Positions 36,476-52,816 of a stretch of 64,000 nucleotides of DNA are shown piece by piece. Within the stretch, counting starts at the first letter, position 1; every line of letters starts with the position of its first letter. The notes beneath the pieces are model-generated. The model was not told where the DNA came from. It saw nothing but the letters and a program-made list of their open reading frames with translations, and did not search any database. The stretch lies in assembly GCF_020873895.1 (NCBI RefSeq), contig NZ_JAHWGT010000002.1, positions 62,001 to 126,000 of the forward strand. The letters are read 5' to 3'. The position numbers were made by a program, and so were the translations under genes. The stretch comes from Streptomyces sp. DH12 (GTDB lineage Bacteria; Actinomycetota; Actinomycetes; Streptomycetales; Streptomycetaceae).

Positions 36476-37432
36476 TCACGGTCGTTCGGTCGTGTGGTGC
36501 CGCGGTGTGCCGGTGCCCCCGCGCCGATCCCAGGTGCGGGCGTCCGACGGCGGGCGGGTGCGCGAGCCGTCGCGGGCGTTGCGGAAGACGGGCAGCACCG
36601 CCGCGCGCAGCACCGGGAACAGCAGGGCCCGCGGGGTGTGCCGGCCCGCCAGGTACTGGGCCTTGGCGACCGGCCCCGGGACCACCACGCGGCGCCCCCG
36701 CTCCAGGCCGCGCAGGCCCGCCTCGGCGACCCGCTCGGGCGTCAGCCACGCCAGGAACCTCCGCTCCTGGAGCCGGGCCATGCCGCCCACGGCGTAGAAG
36801 CCGGTGCGTACGGGGCCCGGGGCGAGCAGCGTGCAGCCGACACCGGTGCCGCGCAGTTCGACGTGGAGCGCCTCGGCGAAGGTGTTGGCGAACGCCTTGC
36901 CGGCCGAGTAGGTGGCCGCCGTCGGCACGGGCTGGCAGCCGGCGGTCGAGCCGGTGACCAGGATCCCGCCGCGCCGCCGCGCGAGCATGCCCGGCAGCAG
37001 CGCCCGGGTCAGCGCGTGCAGGGAGACGACGTTCACCTGCACCTGGGCGCTCTCCTCGGCGGGGTCGTTGGCGCGCAGCGGGCCGCAGGTGGGGAAGCCC
37101 GCGTTGGCGCAGAGCACGGACACCGGCTGCCCGGCCAGCTCCTCTTCGAGCGCCCGCCGCGCGGCCGGGTCCGCGAGGTCGCAGGTCCGCACGCGTACGG
37201 GTACGCCGTGCCGCTGGCGCAGCTCCCCGGCGAGCCGTTCGAGGGCGTCGGTGGAGCGGGCGACGAGCCACAGCCCGTACCCGCGTGCGGCCAGACGCCG
37301 GGCGAGGTGCTCGCCGATGCCGGAGGAGGCGCCGGTGACCACCGCCCAGTCGACCGGGCCGCCCGCGCCGCGGGAACCGGGGCCGCCCGAGCCCGTACCG
37401 CCGCTCGTCCGCCCGCTCATCCCGCCGTTCAC
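36476..37432 (-). CDS. Short-chain dehydrogenase/reductase
   Basis: 318 aa from GTG 37432, which overlaps the upstream TGA as GTGA (4 nt), so translation is coupled. Rossmann motif VTGASSGIG (33-40), NAG-like NAGFP (~110), and catalytic Ser161, Tyr175, Lys179 (YSAGK). Length and layout fit a classical or extended NAD(P)H reductase. The ~60 C-terminal residues are basic. It could reduce a keto group in the PKS product or oxidise an alcohol; the target is not known. Part of the minus-strand PKS operon. Confidence 0.88.
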   Translation of the reverse strand: MNGGMSGRTSGGTGSGGPGSRGAGGPVDWAVVTGASSGIGEHLARRLAARGYGLWLVARSTDALERLAGELRQRHGVPVRVRTCDLADPAARRALEEELAGQPVSVLCANAGFPTCGPLRANDPAEESAQVQVNVVSLHALTRALLPGMLARRRGGILVTGSTAGCQPVPTAATYSAGKAFANTFAEALHVELRGTGVGCTLLAPGPVRTGFYAVGGMARLQERRFLAWLTPERVAEAGLRGLERGRRVVVPGPVAKAQYLAGRHTPRALLFPVLRAAVLPVFRNARDGSRTRPPSDARTWDRRGGTGTPRHHTTERP

Positions 37433-38790
37433 GCCGCCGCCCGCGCGGACGCCGAGGGGGAGACCAGGTGCGCGGCGAGCCGGCCGGCCGCGGCGCGGCC
37501 CGTCCGGGCGCACGCCTCGATGGAGACGCCCTGGATGTAGTCGCCCGCCAGCTCCAGGCCCGCCACGTCCGCGACGCCCTCCCGCACCTCGGCGAGGAAG
37601 TCGGCGTGGTACGGGAGGTAGCCGCTGTAGGCCGCCTCCCAGTGTTTGACCAGGAGGTTGACGCGCTCGGCGCGCGGCGCCCCCAGGTGCGCCACGAGGC
37701 GTTCCTCGGCCTCACCGGTCAGCCGGTCGATGTTCTCCGGGCCGAGGTCGGTCAGGCGGCCCTCGCGGCCGCTGTAGGTGTACCGGACGATGTGCCGCTC
37801 CTCCATGCCGTACGAACCGGCGTTGCTGCACGGCCCGTCGTCCATGGCGAGCGCGCGCACGTCGTGGCCGAAGACGGGCCGGTCGTACTCGACGAGGACC
37901 ACGGTGGACGGGAAGTAGTTCACGTCCGACAGCCGCCGGGCCAGGGCGGGCCGCGCGGAGCGGACGATCCCGGCCGTCGCGTACGCCGGGGTGGCCAGCA
38001 CCACGCCGTCGTAGTCGCTCGTCCGGGCCGGCGCCCCGCCCTCGGAGATCCGCAGCCCGGTGACGTGGCCGTCCCGTACCACCAGCTCCTCGACGGTCGC
38101 GCCGAGCCGCACCGGGACCCGCTTCGCGAACGCCTCCAGCACCGGCTGGATGCCGCCGGTCAGCTGGTCGTAGTGGTCCATCAGCATCGCCAGGTTGGTG
38201 CCGAACGTGCCCGGGTACACCTCGTCGGGCTCGGCGCCGTTGTTGCGGATGACCATGGGCCGCACCAGCATGTCCGTCATCTCGCGTCCGAAGAACGAGC
38301 CGAGCGGGGCGTGGTCGTGGCGCCGCGAGACGCCGCTGAAGTAGCGCGAGCCGAGGAAGCGGTTGCGGTCGTCGGCGCGGATCCGCGCCGCCATCGCCGC
38401 CATCCGCGCGACGTCGCGGGCGGAGCCCATCCGGCGGATGTTGCGCAGGGTCCGCCCCCGCCGCTCGCTGTCGAGGGTGAGGACCTCGCCGTCCTTGATG
38501 CGGGAGGCGTTGTAGCCGAAGGACTCGTAGGCGTCCGCGCCGAGCTCCGCGGTGAACCAGCGGAAGGTGTGGTAGCGGCGGCCGATGTTCTTGCCGCCCG
38601 TCATGACCGGCCGGTCGCCGAGCCTGTCGAGCCCGAACCGGCCGCCGAGCGTGCCGGCCGCCTCGACGAGTTCGACGTCGTACCCGAGGAGGTCGAGGCG
38701 GAGCGCCGCGGTGAGCCCGGAGACGCCCGCCCCCACGACCGCCACGCGCCGCCGGTCGCCCGCCTTGTCACCTGTGTGTGTCACTGCCAT
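37429..38790 (-). CDS. FAD-dependent amine-oxidase/phytoene-desaturase-like flavoprotein
   Basis: 453 aa, 3 nt after the AfsA-like gene. FAD-binding VAVVGAGVSGLTAAL (16-30) then ELVEAAGTLGGRFG; C-terminal ELAGDYIQGVSIEACARTGR closes the FAD site, a pattern of the amine oxidase/protoporphyrinogen oxidase/desaturase superfamily. Its role in the pathway is unclear, either desaturation or oxidation of an intermediate. GTGA overlap with the SDR shows cotranslation. Confidence 0.82.
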   Translation of the reverse strand: MAVTHTGDKAGDRRRVAVVGAGVSGLTAALRLDLLGYDVELVEAAGTLGGRFGLDRLGDRPVMTGGKNIGRRYHTFRWFTAELGADAYESFGYNASRIKDGEVLTLDSERRGRTLRNIRRMGSARDVARMAAMAARIRADDRNRFLGSRYFSGVSRRHDHAPLGSFFGREMTDMLVRPMVIRNNGAEPDEVYPGTFGTNLAMLMDHYDQLTGGIQPVLEAFAKRVPVRLGATVEELVVRDGHVTGLRISEGGAPARTSDYDGVVLATPAYATAGIVRSARPALARRLSDVNYFPSTVVLVEYDRPVFGHDVRALAMDDGPCSNAGSYGMEERHIVRYTYSGREGRLTDLGPENIDRLTGEAEERLVAHLGAPRAERVNLLVKHWEAAYSGYLPYHADFLAEVREGVADVAGLELAGDYIQGVSIEACARTGRAAAGRLAAHLVSPSASARAAA

Positions 38791-38793
38791 GGG

Positions 38794-39924
38794 TCAGACT
38801 CCGTGCGCTCGCGCGGTCGATGGGGGAAGGGGGCCGGGCCGGCCCGGATCGGGGCGGGCCGGTTCGGGGAGCAGGTCGACGCGGCCCTCGACGACCGGCT
38901 TGCCGAACTGCCTCAGGACCACGGCGACCGGGACGCGGCCGTCCGCGCCGGGGGCGCCGACCTCCGCCTCGTGGACGAGGTCGGCCTCGAACTCGGCGAA
39001 GTCGAGGAAGGCCGCCTCGCAGCCGACGGCGAGGGCGTGCGGGGCGGCCAGCGCCCCGGCCCGGCAGGCCGCGGCCACGGCGGCCTGCCGCATGCCCTCG
39101 ACCATCAGGGGGCCCGGCACGTGGTCGTACTCGTGGTCGAAGAAGGCGGGGTGGTGCGGGTCGGCCGCCAGCAGGCAGCGGAACGTGCCGCCCGCGCCGG
39201 ACGCGTCGTCCGGCCACGGCTCCCGTTCCGGCAGGCCGACGACGACGTTCCGCGGGTTCTCCCGCCCGACCAGGGCGGCGCCGAGCCGCCGCGCCGGGGT
39301 CGGCCGGGCCTCCGCCACGGGCTTCCGCGCCCGCTGGTAGGCCCGGAAGACGTCGTAGTCCTCCTGCGACATGAACGCCAGCACCGCGCTCAGGGCCATC
39401 GCCCGGCGGCCGCCGATCTCCATGGTGCCGTCGAGGACCATGCTCACCACGTCGGAGCCCTTGCCCTGGCGTTCGGCGACCCGGTAGTGCACGTACCCCT
39501 GGAGCGCCGAGGTCCCGTCGTGGGCGTACGCCGAGGGGTCCGTCACCCGCAGGGTGATCCGCTGGAGGCTGAAGGGCAGTCCGACCGGCACCCCCACATG
39601 GCGGTGCAGCAGGACGAAGATGGACTGCCGCGCGGCCTCCGCGGACGCCAGCGGGTCGTGGAAGCCGGCCCGCCGGTCCGACCAGAGGCTGTGGGCACGG
39701 GGGATCTGGAAGGCGAGGTGGAAGTCGTCGTCGGACCCCTGCGCGGAGTCGGTGACGAACACCTCGCCGACCTGCCTGCGGTGGGCCAGGGCGCGCGGCA
39801 CCGTCTGCTCGAAGCCCAACTCGGCGCCTGGGGGCGGCAGTCGGCCGGGCGCGGCGCTGTGCGGGTCGGAAAGGACGGGAGGGACGGAAGGCATATGAGG
39901 GGCCTGCGGGATCGTGCCGGTCAT
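38794..39924 (-). CDS. AfsA/ScbA-like gamma-butyrolactone biosynthesis protein
   Basis: 376 aa; ATG overlaps the upstream stop by 4 nt (ATGA). Two AfsA-type hotdog repeats: VGEVFVTDSAQGSDDDFHLAF with ARQSIFVLLHRHVGVP in the first, and PAFFDHEYDHVPGPLMVEGMRQAAV in the second. AfsA-family proteins join a beta-ketoacyl chain to dihydroxyacetone phosphate, giving butenolide precursors of autoregulators. Here it lies within a biosynthetic operon rather than by a receptor gene. The adjacent PKS ends in a beta-keto acyl step, so the likely role is condensation of that chain with a C3 unit. No gamma-butyrolactone receptor gene is in the window. Confidence 0.87.
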   Translation of the reverse strand: MTGTIPQAPHMPSVPPVLSDPHSAAPGRLPPPGAELGFEQTVPRALAHRRQVGEVFVTDSAQGSDDDFHLAFQIPRAHSLWSDRRAGFHDPLASAEAARQSIFVLLHRHVGVPVGLPFSLQRITLRVTDPSAYAHDGTSALQGYVHYRVAERQGKGSDVVSMVLDGTMEIGGRRAMALSAVLAFMSQEDYDVFRAYQRARKPVAEARPTPARRLGAALVGRENPRNVVVGLPEREPWPDDASGAGGTFRCLLAADPHHPAFFDHEYDHVPGPLMVEGMRQAAVAAACRAGALAAPHALAVGCEAAFLDFAEFEADLVHEAEVGAPGADGRVPVAVVLRQFGKPVVEGRVDLLPEPARPDPGRPGPLPPSTARAHGV

Positions 39925-41327
39925 CGGCTCAGCTCCGGTTCGGACGTGTCCTGCTGTACGGGGCGCGGCGTCGGGCCGCTGTGGAAGACGGGCTTGCGCA
40001 TCGCGTTCCTGCGCCGGACCTCGGTGGCCGCGAGCCGCCGCAGTTCGCCGAGCGCGGCGCGGCGCCGCCCGGGCCCGCGCAGCAGCTCCCCGGCCGTCGC
40101 GCCGAGCACCCGCGCCGGGGTCAGGACGTCCAGGACGGAGGCCCGGTGGCTCAGCAGGTCCAGGACGCCGTCGACCTGTCCGCGCGCGTGCAGCCCGCGC
40201 ACCACCCGGGGGACGACGCCCGCGATGGGCCCGGCCACGCCGAGGTCGGCGGCCAGGCCGTGGTACTCGGCGTACGTGCGGTCCCGCCAGCGGCCGAACC
40301 CCGCGACGGCGCGGTCGAGCCGGACGGCCGACCCGAGGACGTCGCCGACCGCGTCGGCGAGCCGCTCCGCCTGGTGGAAGGCGTCACCGATGCCCCGCCC
40401 GCCCGCCGGGTCCTTGAAGTGCCCGGCGTCGCCGAGCAGGACCCAGCCGGGGCCCCCCGCCTCGCGGAAGTACCCGAAGAAGCGCCGGATGCCGTGGATC
40501 CGGCTCGCCCTGGTGGCGCCCGACAGGGCCTCGGCGATCGGCGCGCACCGCAGCGCGTGGGCGCGCAGGGAGCCGTCGAGGTCGGCGCGGAAGCTCTCCC
40601 GCTCGTGCCGCTGCGGGGAGACGCCCACGATGTAGAGGCCGTTGTCGGCGGGGCCGCCCAGCATGTGCCGGTCGCCCCAGCGGTGGAAGACGAACGTCGG
40701 CCGGGGGCCGGTGTCCGCGCCCTCGAAGTACGCCCAGTAGTAGCTGCGTTCGCCGGGGCTCACGTGGTACATGCGGGCCCCGCACGCCTCGGCGACCCGG
40801 GAGTTCCGCCCGTCCGCGCCGACCACCAGGCGGGCCCGCAGCGGCGTCTCGACGCCGCCCGACACCGCCCGGACCCCCGTGACGCGGCCCGCGTCGCGGA
40901 CCACCCCGACGACCCGGGTGCCCAGCCGCACCTCGGCGCCGGCCGCGCGGGCCGCGTCCACCAGGACCGGGTCGAGGACCTCGCGGCGGACGCACGCCGC
41001 GCCGCCGACGTCACCGGGCAGCTGCGGGAACGGGACCCGGCAGCGGAACTCCTCCAGACGCATGTCGACGTGGCTCATGGTGGTGACCCCGGCCGCGCGC
41101 AGCCGCTCCATCACCCCGAGCCGGTTCAGGAAGGCCAGGGAGTCGGCCTGGAGGATGTTCGAGGAGAGGGTCGAGCGGATCTCCGCCGCCTGGTCGAGCA
41201 CGGCGACCCGCAGCCCGCGCCGGGCCAGCAGCGTGCCGAGTGTCGCCCCGGCGCAGCGCGCGCCGACGACCACCACGTCGTACTCCGGGGCCGCGGCCCA
41301 CCCGGACCCCTCGGCCGGCCCGCTCAC
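39921..41327 (-). CDS. FAD-dependent monooxygenase, geranylgeranyl reductase-like
   Basis: 468 aa from GTG 41327, overlapping the KAS III-like stop as GTGA. Motifs: DVVVVGARCAGATLGTLLARRG (FAD, ~17-38), VVGADGRNSRVAEA (DG motif) and WVLLGDAGHFKDPAGGRGIGDA (GD motif). This is the group A/PheA-TfdB flavoprotein monooxygenase set. It may hydroxylate or epoxidise the polyketide chain; some relatives are halogenases, but the halogenase WxWxIP motif is not seen. Complete. Upstream KAS III and downstream AfsA genes overlap with it by 4 nt each. Confidence 0.85.
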   Translation of the reverse strand: MSGPAEGSGWAAAPEYDVVVVGARCAGATLGTLLARRGLRVAVLDQAAEIRSTLSSNILQADSLAFLNRLGVMERLRAAGVTTMSHVDMRLEEFRCRVPFPQLPGDVGGAACVRREVLDPVLVDAARAAGAEVRLGTRVVGVVRDAGRVTGVRAVSGGVETPLRARLVVGADGRNSRVAEACGARMYHVSPGERSYYWAYFEGADTGPRPTFVFHRWGDRHMLGGPADNGLYIVGVSPQRHERESFRADLDGSLRAHALRCAPIAEALSGATRASRIHGIRRFFGYFREAGGPGWVLLGDAGHFKDPAGGRGIGDAFHQAERLADAVGDVLGSAVRLDRAVAGFGRWRDRTYAEYHGLAADLGVAGPIAGVVPRVVRGLHARGQVDGVLDLLSHRASVLDVLTPARVLGATAGELLRGPGRRRAALGELRRLAATEVRRRNAMRKPVFHSGPTPRPVQQDTSEPELSR

Positions 41328-42340
41328 GAGGCGCCGTTCCAGCGCACGGCCGCGGCGGCGGCGAAGTCGCCGGCGTGCGCGAAGCCCGACATCACCACGA
41401 GGTCGCCGTCCCGCAGCCCGCCGGCGCGGGCCGCCCGGTCGAGCGTGACGGGCACGGCGGCCCCGTACAGGTTCCCGTACCGGTCGAAGGTGTCCAGGTG
41501 CCGGGCGTCGTCCAGACGCAGGGCCCGGCGCCAGTTCTTCAGGAAGATCCGGTTCGGCTGGTTGGTGACGAGCACGTCGATGTCCGAAGGCCGCTCCCCG
41601 AGGTCGGAGCACAGCTCCCCGACCAGCTCGGGCACGAGGGTGTTGCCGCGCTGGAGGATCTCCGCCGCCTTGGCCGGGTCGAAGGCGATGTCCATCTGGC
41701 CCTCGCCCGGCTCCCAGTAACTGCGCCCGTCCGGGGTCTTGATGCCGAGGTCCACGGAGTGCGCGGGGATGCTGCGGGTCCGCACCCCGAGCAGCGGCGA
41801 ACCCGCCCCCGCCTCCAGGTAGGCCACGCCGCAGCCGTCGCCGGGGATCGGCGCGTGCGACCGCTTGCGCACCTCGGACTGGGCGAACATCCGGCCCGCG
41901 GTGTTCTGCACGTTGGCGACGAGCGCGGTGCGCGCCGCCCCGTCGGCCATGATCTTCTGTGCGAGCGCCAGCATGTACGGGAAGGAGGCGCAGCCGCCGT
42001 TGTGCAGGTCCACGATCCACTCGGGGTCGATGCCGAGGGCGTGCGCAGCCTGCGCGCCGACGCCCATGAACGGCTCGTCCGGCAGCAGCACGTTCGTCAG
42101 CAGCACGTCGACGCGGCCCGCGGGGCCCGTGCCGAGGCGCTCGAAGACCGGCCGGGCCGCCTTCGCGATCATGTCGGCGGCCCGTTCGCCGGGGGCGACG
42201 TGGTGCCGGGTCGGCGGCACGCGGAACAGCGGGGTGTCGGCGAGCGGGTCCACCGGGGCGTTCTCGTCCCGGAAGAACTCGGGCCCCACCACCTTCTCGG
42301 GCAGGTAGCTCCCGAAGTCGACTATGCCGACCGGCTGCAT
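41324..42340 (-). CDS. KAS III-like protein with altered catalytic triad
   Basis: 338 aa from ATG 42340 (AAAGGAA upstream). Thiolase fold of the KAS III/FabH type: nucleophile Cys117 in LHNGGCASF and Asn290 in [13 protein letters not shown]. The active-site His of FabH (PHQANLRI) aligns with Asn260 in VTNQPNRIF. So the triad reads Cys-Asn-Asn rather than Cys-His-Asn. Known: His is needed for decarboxylation in FabH; variants in CerJ or similar enzymes use other residues to transfer acyl groups to hydroxyl or amino acceptors. Inferred: an acyltransferase or a condensing enzyme acting on the PKS product. It overlaps the PKS end by 19 nt. Confidence 0.85.
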   Translation of the reverse strand: MQPVGIVDFGSYLPEKVVGPEFFRDENAPVDPLADTPLFRVPPTRHHVAPGERAADMIAKAARPVFERLGTGPAGRVDVLLTNVLLPDEPFMGVGAQAAHALGIDPEWIVDLHNGGCASFPYMLALAQKIMADGAARTALVANVQNTAGRMFAQSEVRKRSHAPIPGDGCGVAYLEAGAGSPLLGVRTRSIPAHSVDLGIKTPDGRSYWEPGEGQMDIAFDPAKAAEILQRGNTLVPELVGELCSDLGERPSDIDVLVTNQPNRIFLKNWRRALRLDDARHLDTFDRYGNLYGAAVPVTLDRAARAGGLRDGDLVVMSGFAHAGDFAAAAAVRWNGAS

Positions 42341-45300
42341 GACGGTTCCTTTCGAAGCCATTCCTCGACGGCGCGTGCCGTGTGGGCCGCGTGGTCCTCG
42401 AGGAGGGAGAAGTGGTCGCCGGTGACGGGCGTGACGGTGTCCGCGGCCCGCCACAGCCGCCAGTCCGCGCCGTCCGGCGTGTCGGGGCCCCGCTCGGCGG
42501 TGAGGAGCAGCGCGGGCGCCGTCAGCGGGTCGGCCGCCCAGTCGTCGAACAGCCGCAGGTAGCCGCCCATGGCCGGGACGCCCGCGTCGAGGTCGGCGGG
42601 CGCGCCGTCCCGGGCGAGGACGCGGCCCATCGCCCAGGCGAACACCGCCTGCTGCTGCGCGGGTCCGGGTTCGTACGTGTCGATCAGGACGACCCCGTCG
42701 ACGCGGTGCCCGGCGCGCTCCAGTGACGCGGCGGCGGCGTGCGCGAGGGCGCCGCCGACGGAGTGCCCGGCGAGGACCAGCGGGGCCGCGCCCGCGGTGC
42801 GCAGCGCGGCGGCGGCCAGGCTGTCGACCGCCGCCCGCCACGAGCCGGGCAGCAGCGGGGACGTGCCGAAGCCGGGCAGGGTGAGCGCGGACATCCGCAC
42901 CCGCCGGGTGAACCCGGCGGCGAACCGCGCGAACTGGTGCGGGCCCGATCCGGCCAGGAAGGACGGCACGCACACCACGGCGGGCGCGGCGGGCCCGTCG
43001 GAGACCAGCACGGACTCCGGCGGCCCCGCGGGCAGGTCGGCGGCGGAGAAGACGGGCAGGTCGGCTGCGGCGGCCCGCAGCAGCGGTACGGCGTCAGCGA
43101 GCCGCCCCCGCCGGTGCAGGTCCCTGAGCAGGGCGGCGGGGCCCTCGCTCCCGGTGGCGCGCGGGGCGCTCGGCGGGGCCGGGGCGCGGGGCGGAGGAGG
43201 GGGGCCGGGGCGGTCGGTCCGGGCGGTCGCATCGGCCGGGCCGGCCGGGCCCACCGGGTCGCTCGGATCGCTCGGGTCAGCTGGGTCGGCCGGGTCAGCT
43301 GGGTCGGCCGGGCCGGTCGAATCAGTCGGATCGCTCGGGTCGGCCGGGTCGTTCCGGTCGGTCGGGGTGCTCGGCGTCAACAGCGGGCGCAGGTGCTCCG
43401 CGAGGGCCGCCGGGGTGGGGTGGTCGACCAGGAGGGTGGCCGGAAGGGCGAGGCCGGTGACCGAGGCCAGGCGCCGCTGGAAGCGGACGGCGCCGACCGA
43501 GTCGATGCCCAGCTCCGGCAGCGTCAGCCCCGGGTCGATCCGCCCGCCGTCCTCGTAGCCGAGCACGAGCGCCAGTTGGGTACGGACCAGCCCGAGGACG
43601 TCCCGCTCCCCGTCCGCCACCCGCGGCTCCTCCCCGTCCGCCCGTTCCCGCGCGGCCGGCGCCGACGCCGGTGCGGTCCGGTCCGCGGGCGGGGCCGGTT
43701 CCGCGCCCCGTACGGTCTGCGGCACGTCGACCCAGTGGCGGCGCGGCTGGAAGGCGTACGTCGGGAGCCGCACCCCGCGGGCCGCCTCCCGGGGGAGCAG
43801 GTCCGCGAGGTCGCCGCACGCGCCGTGCGCGTACAGCTCGGCGAGCGCGGTCATGAGCGCGGTCGGCTCCGGCGCGCGCCCGTCGAGGGCGGCGGCGACC
43901 ACCGCGTGGTCCGGCTCCCGCAGGCACGGGCGGGTCATCGCCGCCAGCACCCCGCTCGGCCCCAGTTCCAGGAACGCCGTCACCCCCGCGCCCTCCAGGT
44001 GGCGCACCCCGTCGTGGAAGCGGACGGGGCGCTCGGCGTGGCGGACCCAGTACTCGGGCGTGGCGAGGTCGGCCGCGTCGGCGACCGTCCCCGTCACGTT
44101 GGAGACGATCGGCACGGTCGGCGCGTGGAACGTCAACCCGCATGCCACAGCGGCGAGTTCGGCGAGCATGGGGCGCATCAGAGGCGAGTGGAAGGCGTGG
44201 CTGACGCGCAGCCGGCGGGTACGGCGGCCCTCTCCCCGCCACGCCGACTGCCAGGCCGCGAGGGGGTCGGCGGCGCCGGACACGACGACGGAGCGGGGCC
44301 CGTTCACGGCGGCGACGGCCAGCCGGTCGTGGCCGCGCAGACTCGCCAGGACCTCGTCCTCCGTCGCCTCCACGGCGACCATGGCGCCGCCCTCAGGCAG
44401 CGCCTCCATGAGCCTGCCGCGCGCGGCGACCAGGGCGCTCGCGTCGTCCAGCGACAGCACCCCGGCGACGTGCGCGGCGGACAGCTCGCCGACGGAGTGG
44501 CCCATCAGGAAGTCCGGGGCGAAGCCCCAGGACTCGACGAGGCGGTACAGGGCCACCTCCAGGGCGAACAGCGCCGGCTGCGTCCAGCCCGTGCGGTGCA
44601 GCAGCTCCGCGTCGGGGCTGCCCTCGGGGGCGTCCATCACCCGGCTCAGGGGCCGTTCCAGGTGCCGGTCGAGTGCGGCGCGGGCCGCGTCCAGGGCGTC
44701 GGCGAACACCGGGTGGGCGGCGGCCAGGGCGCGGCCCGCGCCGGCCTGCTGGGAACCCTGCCCGGAGAACAGGAACGCGCTCTTCCGTCCGGTCCGCGCC
44801 GCCACTCCGAGGACGGCGTTGCCCGGGAGGTCCCCCGCGCCGAACGCCGCGAGCCCGGTGAGGAGTTCGGCGCGCGTGGTGCCGGTGAGGACGGCCCGGT
44901 GGTCGAAGCGGGCGCGGGTGTGGGCGAGGGCGGCGCCGATCCGCGTCGGGGTGGCGGCCCGGGGGGAGGCGGCGTCCGACCGCGCGGGGGCGCGGCCCGG
45001 CCCCGCGGGGGATGCGGCCGGTCGGGCCGTGAGGTGGGCGTGCAGGCGGCGGGCCTGGGCGCGCAGCGCGGCCGGAGTCCTCGCCGACAGCACCCACGGC
45101 ACCACCGGCGCGGCCGCCGTCGGCTCCGGCCCCTCGCCGGCGTCGGTGGACGCGTCGAGCGGCGCCTCCTCCACGACCACGTGCGCGTTGCTGCCGCTGA
45201 TGCCGAACGAGGACACCCCGGCCCGCCGGACCCGCTCCCCGCGCGGCCAGGGAACCGCCTCGGTCAGCAGCTCGATGCCGCCCGCGGACCAGTCGGCCTT

Positions 45301-46545
45301 GGACGTGGGCCGGTCGACGTGCAGCGTCCGGGGCAGTACCCCGTGGCGGAGCGCCTGCACCATCTTGATCAGCCCGCCGACGCCGGCGGCGGCCTGGCTG
45401 TGCCCGACGTTGGACTTCAGCGAGCCCAGGCGCAGCGGGTGCGCGGCGGTCCGCCCGCGGCCGTAGACCGCCGCGAGGGCGTCGACCTCGATGGGGTCGC
45501 CGAGCACGGTGCCCGTGCCGTGCCCCTCGACCGCGTCGACGTCGTCGGGACGCAGCCGCGCCGCGGCGAGCGCCTGGGTGATGACGCGCTGCTGGGAGCG
45601 GCCGTTCGGGGCGGTGAGGCCGTTGCTGGCGCCGTCCTGGTTCACGGCCGTCCCCGTGAGGACCGCCAGGACGCGGTGGTGGTTGCGGCGGGCGTCGCTC
45701 AGGCGCTCCAGCAGGACGGTCCCGACCCCCTCGCCCCAGCCGGTGCCGTCGGCGGCCTCCGCGTACGAGCGGCACCTGCCGTCCGGGGAGAGCGCGCGCT
45801 GCCTGCTGAACTCGGTGAAGACGCCCGGCGTGGACATCACCGTCACTCCGCCCGCGACGGCCAGGGCGCACTCGTCCCGCCGCAGCGCCTGCACCGCCAG
45901 GTGCACGCTCACCAGTGACGACGAGCACGCCGTGTCGACGGTGAGGGCCGGACCCTCGAACCCCAGCACGTACGAGACGCGGCCGGAGAGGACGCTGCCC
46001 GCCGATCCGATGCCCCAGTAGCCCTCCAGCTCCGGCGGCCCCGACCGCGCCAGCTGCCCGTAGTCCTGGCCCGTCGTGCCGACGAACACACCCGTACGCG
46101 AACCGCGCAGGTCGCCCGGGTCGATGCCCGCGTCCTCCAGCGACTCCCAGACCGTCTGCAGGAGCAGCCGCTGCTGCGGGTCCATCGCCACGGCCTCGGT
46201 CCGGCCGATGCCGAAGAACTCCGCGTCGAACTCGGTCGCGCCCGCCAGGAACCCGCCGCCCCTGGCGTACGTCGTGCCGGGGTGGTCGGGGTCGTCGTGG
46301 AAGAGCCGCTCCAGGTCCCAGCCGCGGTCGGCGGGGAACTCCGCGACCGCGTCACGCCCGGCGGCCACCAGCTCCCACAGCTCGTCCGGGGAGGTCACGC
46401 CGCCCGGGTAGCGGCAGGCCATGCCCACCACCGCGACCGGTTCGTACGCGCGCTGCTCGGCCTGGCGCAACCGCTCGCGCGTGGCCTGCAACTCGGCGGT
46501 GACGCGCTTGAGGTACCGCAGGGTCCTGTCGTCGTCGTCCGGCAT
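42322..46545 (-). CDS. Type I PKS, module 2: KS-AT-ACP-TE
   Basis: 1407 aa, 3 nt after the first PKS gene. Residues 1-33 form a coiled-coil N-terminal docking domain. KS ~34-460 with Cys207, His342 and His382 intact. AT ~588-880: GHSVG (Ser684) and HAFH (783-786), the malonyl-CoA pattern. No KR, DH or ER. ACP near 975-1045 with GIDS (Ser ~1015). A Pro/Asp-rich linker is followed by a C-terminal thioesterase: GHSVG (Ser ~1260) and GDH (His ~1377). It would add one malonate without reduction and release a beta-keto acid or pass it on. It is the second PKS of the line; the first ends in a C-terminal docking region. Confidence 0.95.
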   Translation of the reverse strand: MPDDDDRTLRYLKRVTAELQATRERLRQAEQRAYEPVAVVGMACRYPGGVTSPDELWELVAAGRDAVAEFPADRGWDLERLFHDDPDHPGTTYARGGGFLAGATEFDAEFFGIGRTEAVAMDPQQRLLLQTVWESLEDAGIDPGDLRGSRTGVFVGTTGQDYGQLARSGPPELEGYWGIGSAGSVLSGRVSYVLGFEGPALTVDTACSSSLVSVHLAVQALRRDECALAVAGGVTVMSTPGVFTEFSRQRALSPDGRCRSYAEAADGTGWGEGVGTVLLERLSDARRNHHRVLAVLTGTAVNQDGASNGLTAPNGRSQQRVITQALAAARLRPDDVDAVEGHGTGTVLGDPIEVDALAAVYGRGRTAAHPLRLGSLKSNVGHSQAAAGVGGLIKMVQALRHGVLPRTLHVDRPTSKADWSAGGIELLTEAVPWPRGERVRRAGVSSFGISGSNAHVVVEEAPLDASTDAGEGPEPTAAAPVVPWVLSARTPAALRAQARRLHAHLTARPAASPAGPGRAPARSDAASPRAATPTRIGAALAHTRARFDHRAVLTGTTRAELLTGLAAFGAGDLPGNAVLGVAARTGRKSAFLFSGQGSQQAGAGRALAAAHPVFADALDAARAALDRHLERPLSRVMDAPEGSPDAELLHRTGWTQPALFALEVALYRLVESWGFAPDFLMGHSVGELSAAHVAGVLSLDDASALVAARGRLMEALPEGGAMVAVEATEDEVLASLRGHDRLAVAAVNGPRSVVVSGAADPLAAWQSAWRGEGRRTRRLRVSHAFHSPLMRPMLAELAAVACGLTFHAPTVPIVSNVTGTVADAADLATPEYWVRHAERPVRFHDGVRHLEGAGVTAFLELGPSGVLAAMTRPCLREPDHAVVAAALDGRAPEPTALMTALAELYAHGACGDLADLLPREAARGVRLPTYAFQPRRHWVDVPQTVRGAEPAPPADRTAPASAPAARERADGEEPRVADGERDVLGLVRTQLALVLGYEDGGRIDPGLTLPELGIDSVGAVRFQRRLASVTGLALPATLLVDHPTPAALAEHLRPLLTPSTPTDRNDPADPSDPTDSTGPADPADPADPADPSDPSDPVGPAGPADATARTDRPGPPPPPRAPAPPSAPRATGSEGPAALLRDLHRRGRLADAVPLLRAAAADLPVFSAADLPAGPPESVLVSDGPAAPAVVCVPSFLAGSGPHQFARFAAGFTRRVRMSALTLPGFGTSPLLPGSWRAAVDSLAAAALRTAGAAPLVLAGHSVGGALAHAAAASLERAGHRVDGVVLIDTYEPGPAQQQAVFAWAMGRVLARDGAPADLDAGVPAMGGYLRLFDDWAADPLTAPALLLTAERGPDTPDGADWRLWRAADTVTPVTGDHFSLLEDHAAHTARAVEEWLRKEPSCSRSA
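43250..43365 (-). repeat. Degenerate repeat encoding a Pro/Asp-rich linker
   Basis: Repeats of about 9 and 18 nt encode (DP[AS]) units in the linker between ACP and TE of the second PKS. In-frame, and thus variable in length without loss of function. Confidence 0.7.
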
Positions 46546-46548
46546 GGT

Positions 46549-52689
<6,141 letters not shown>

Positions 52690-52774
52690 GCCGTCCTCCA
52701 CGTCGTCTCCCTGCGCCCCCGCGCCTCGCCGCCGCCCCCGCGTGCGGGGTGCGGCCACAGAGTTCCGTCGTCCG

Positions 52775-52810
52775 CCCCGGTGAGGCCCCCGACGGGGGGC
52801 CTCACCGGGG
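52775..52810 (-). terminator. 16-bp perfect hairpin between hydrolase and PKS genes
   Basis: Arms CCCCGGTGAGGCCCCC (52775-52790) and its exact complement (52795-52810) around GACG. It is 6 nt after the hydrolase stop and 85 nt before the PKS start, on the same strand. It is probably a terminator for the hydrolase gene, so the PKS operon would need its own promoter or read-through. Confidence 0.8.
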
Positions 52811-52816
52811 GGCCTC

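Noticed and set aside
37468-40635. A 1055-codon plus-strand frame across the flavoprotein, AfsA and monooxygenase genes
   Set aside because: Antisense shadow of clear conserved genes; Arg/Val/Gly/His-rich with no domain.
39921-41327. Flavin-dependent halogenase
   Set aside because: The WxWxIP motif of halogenases is not seen.
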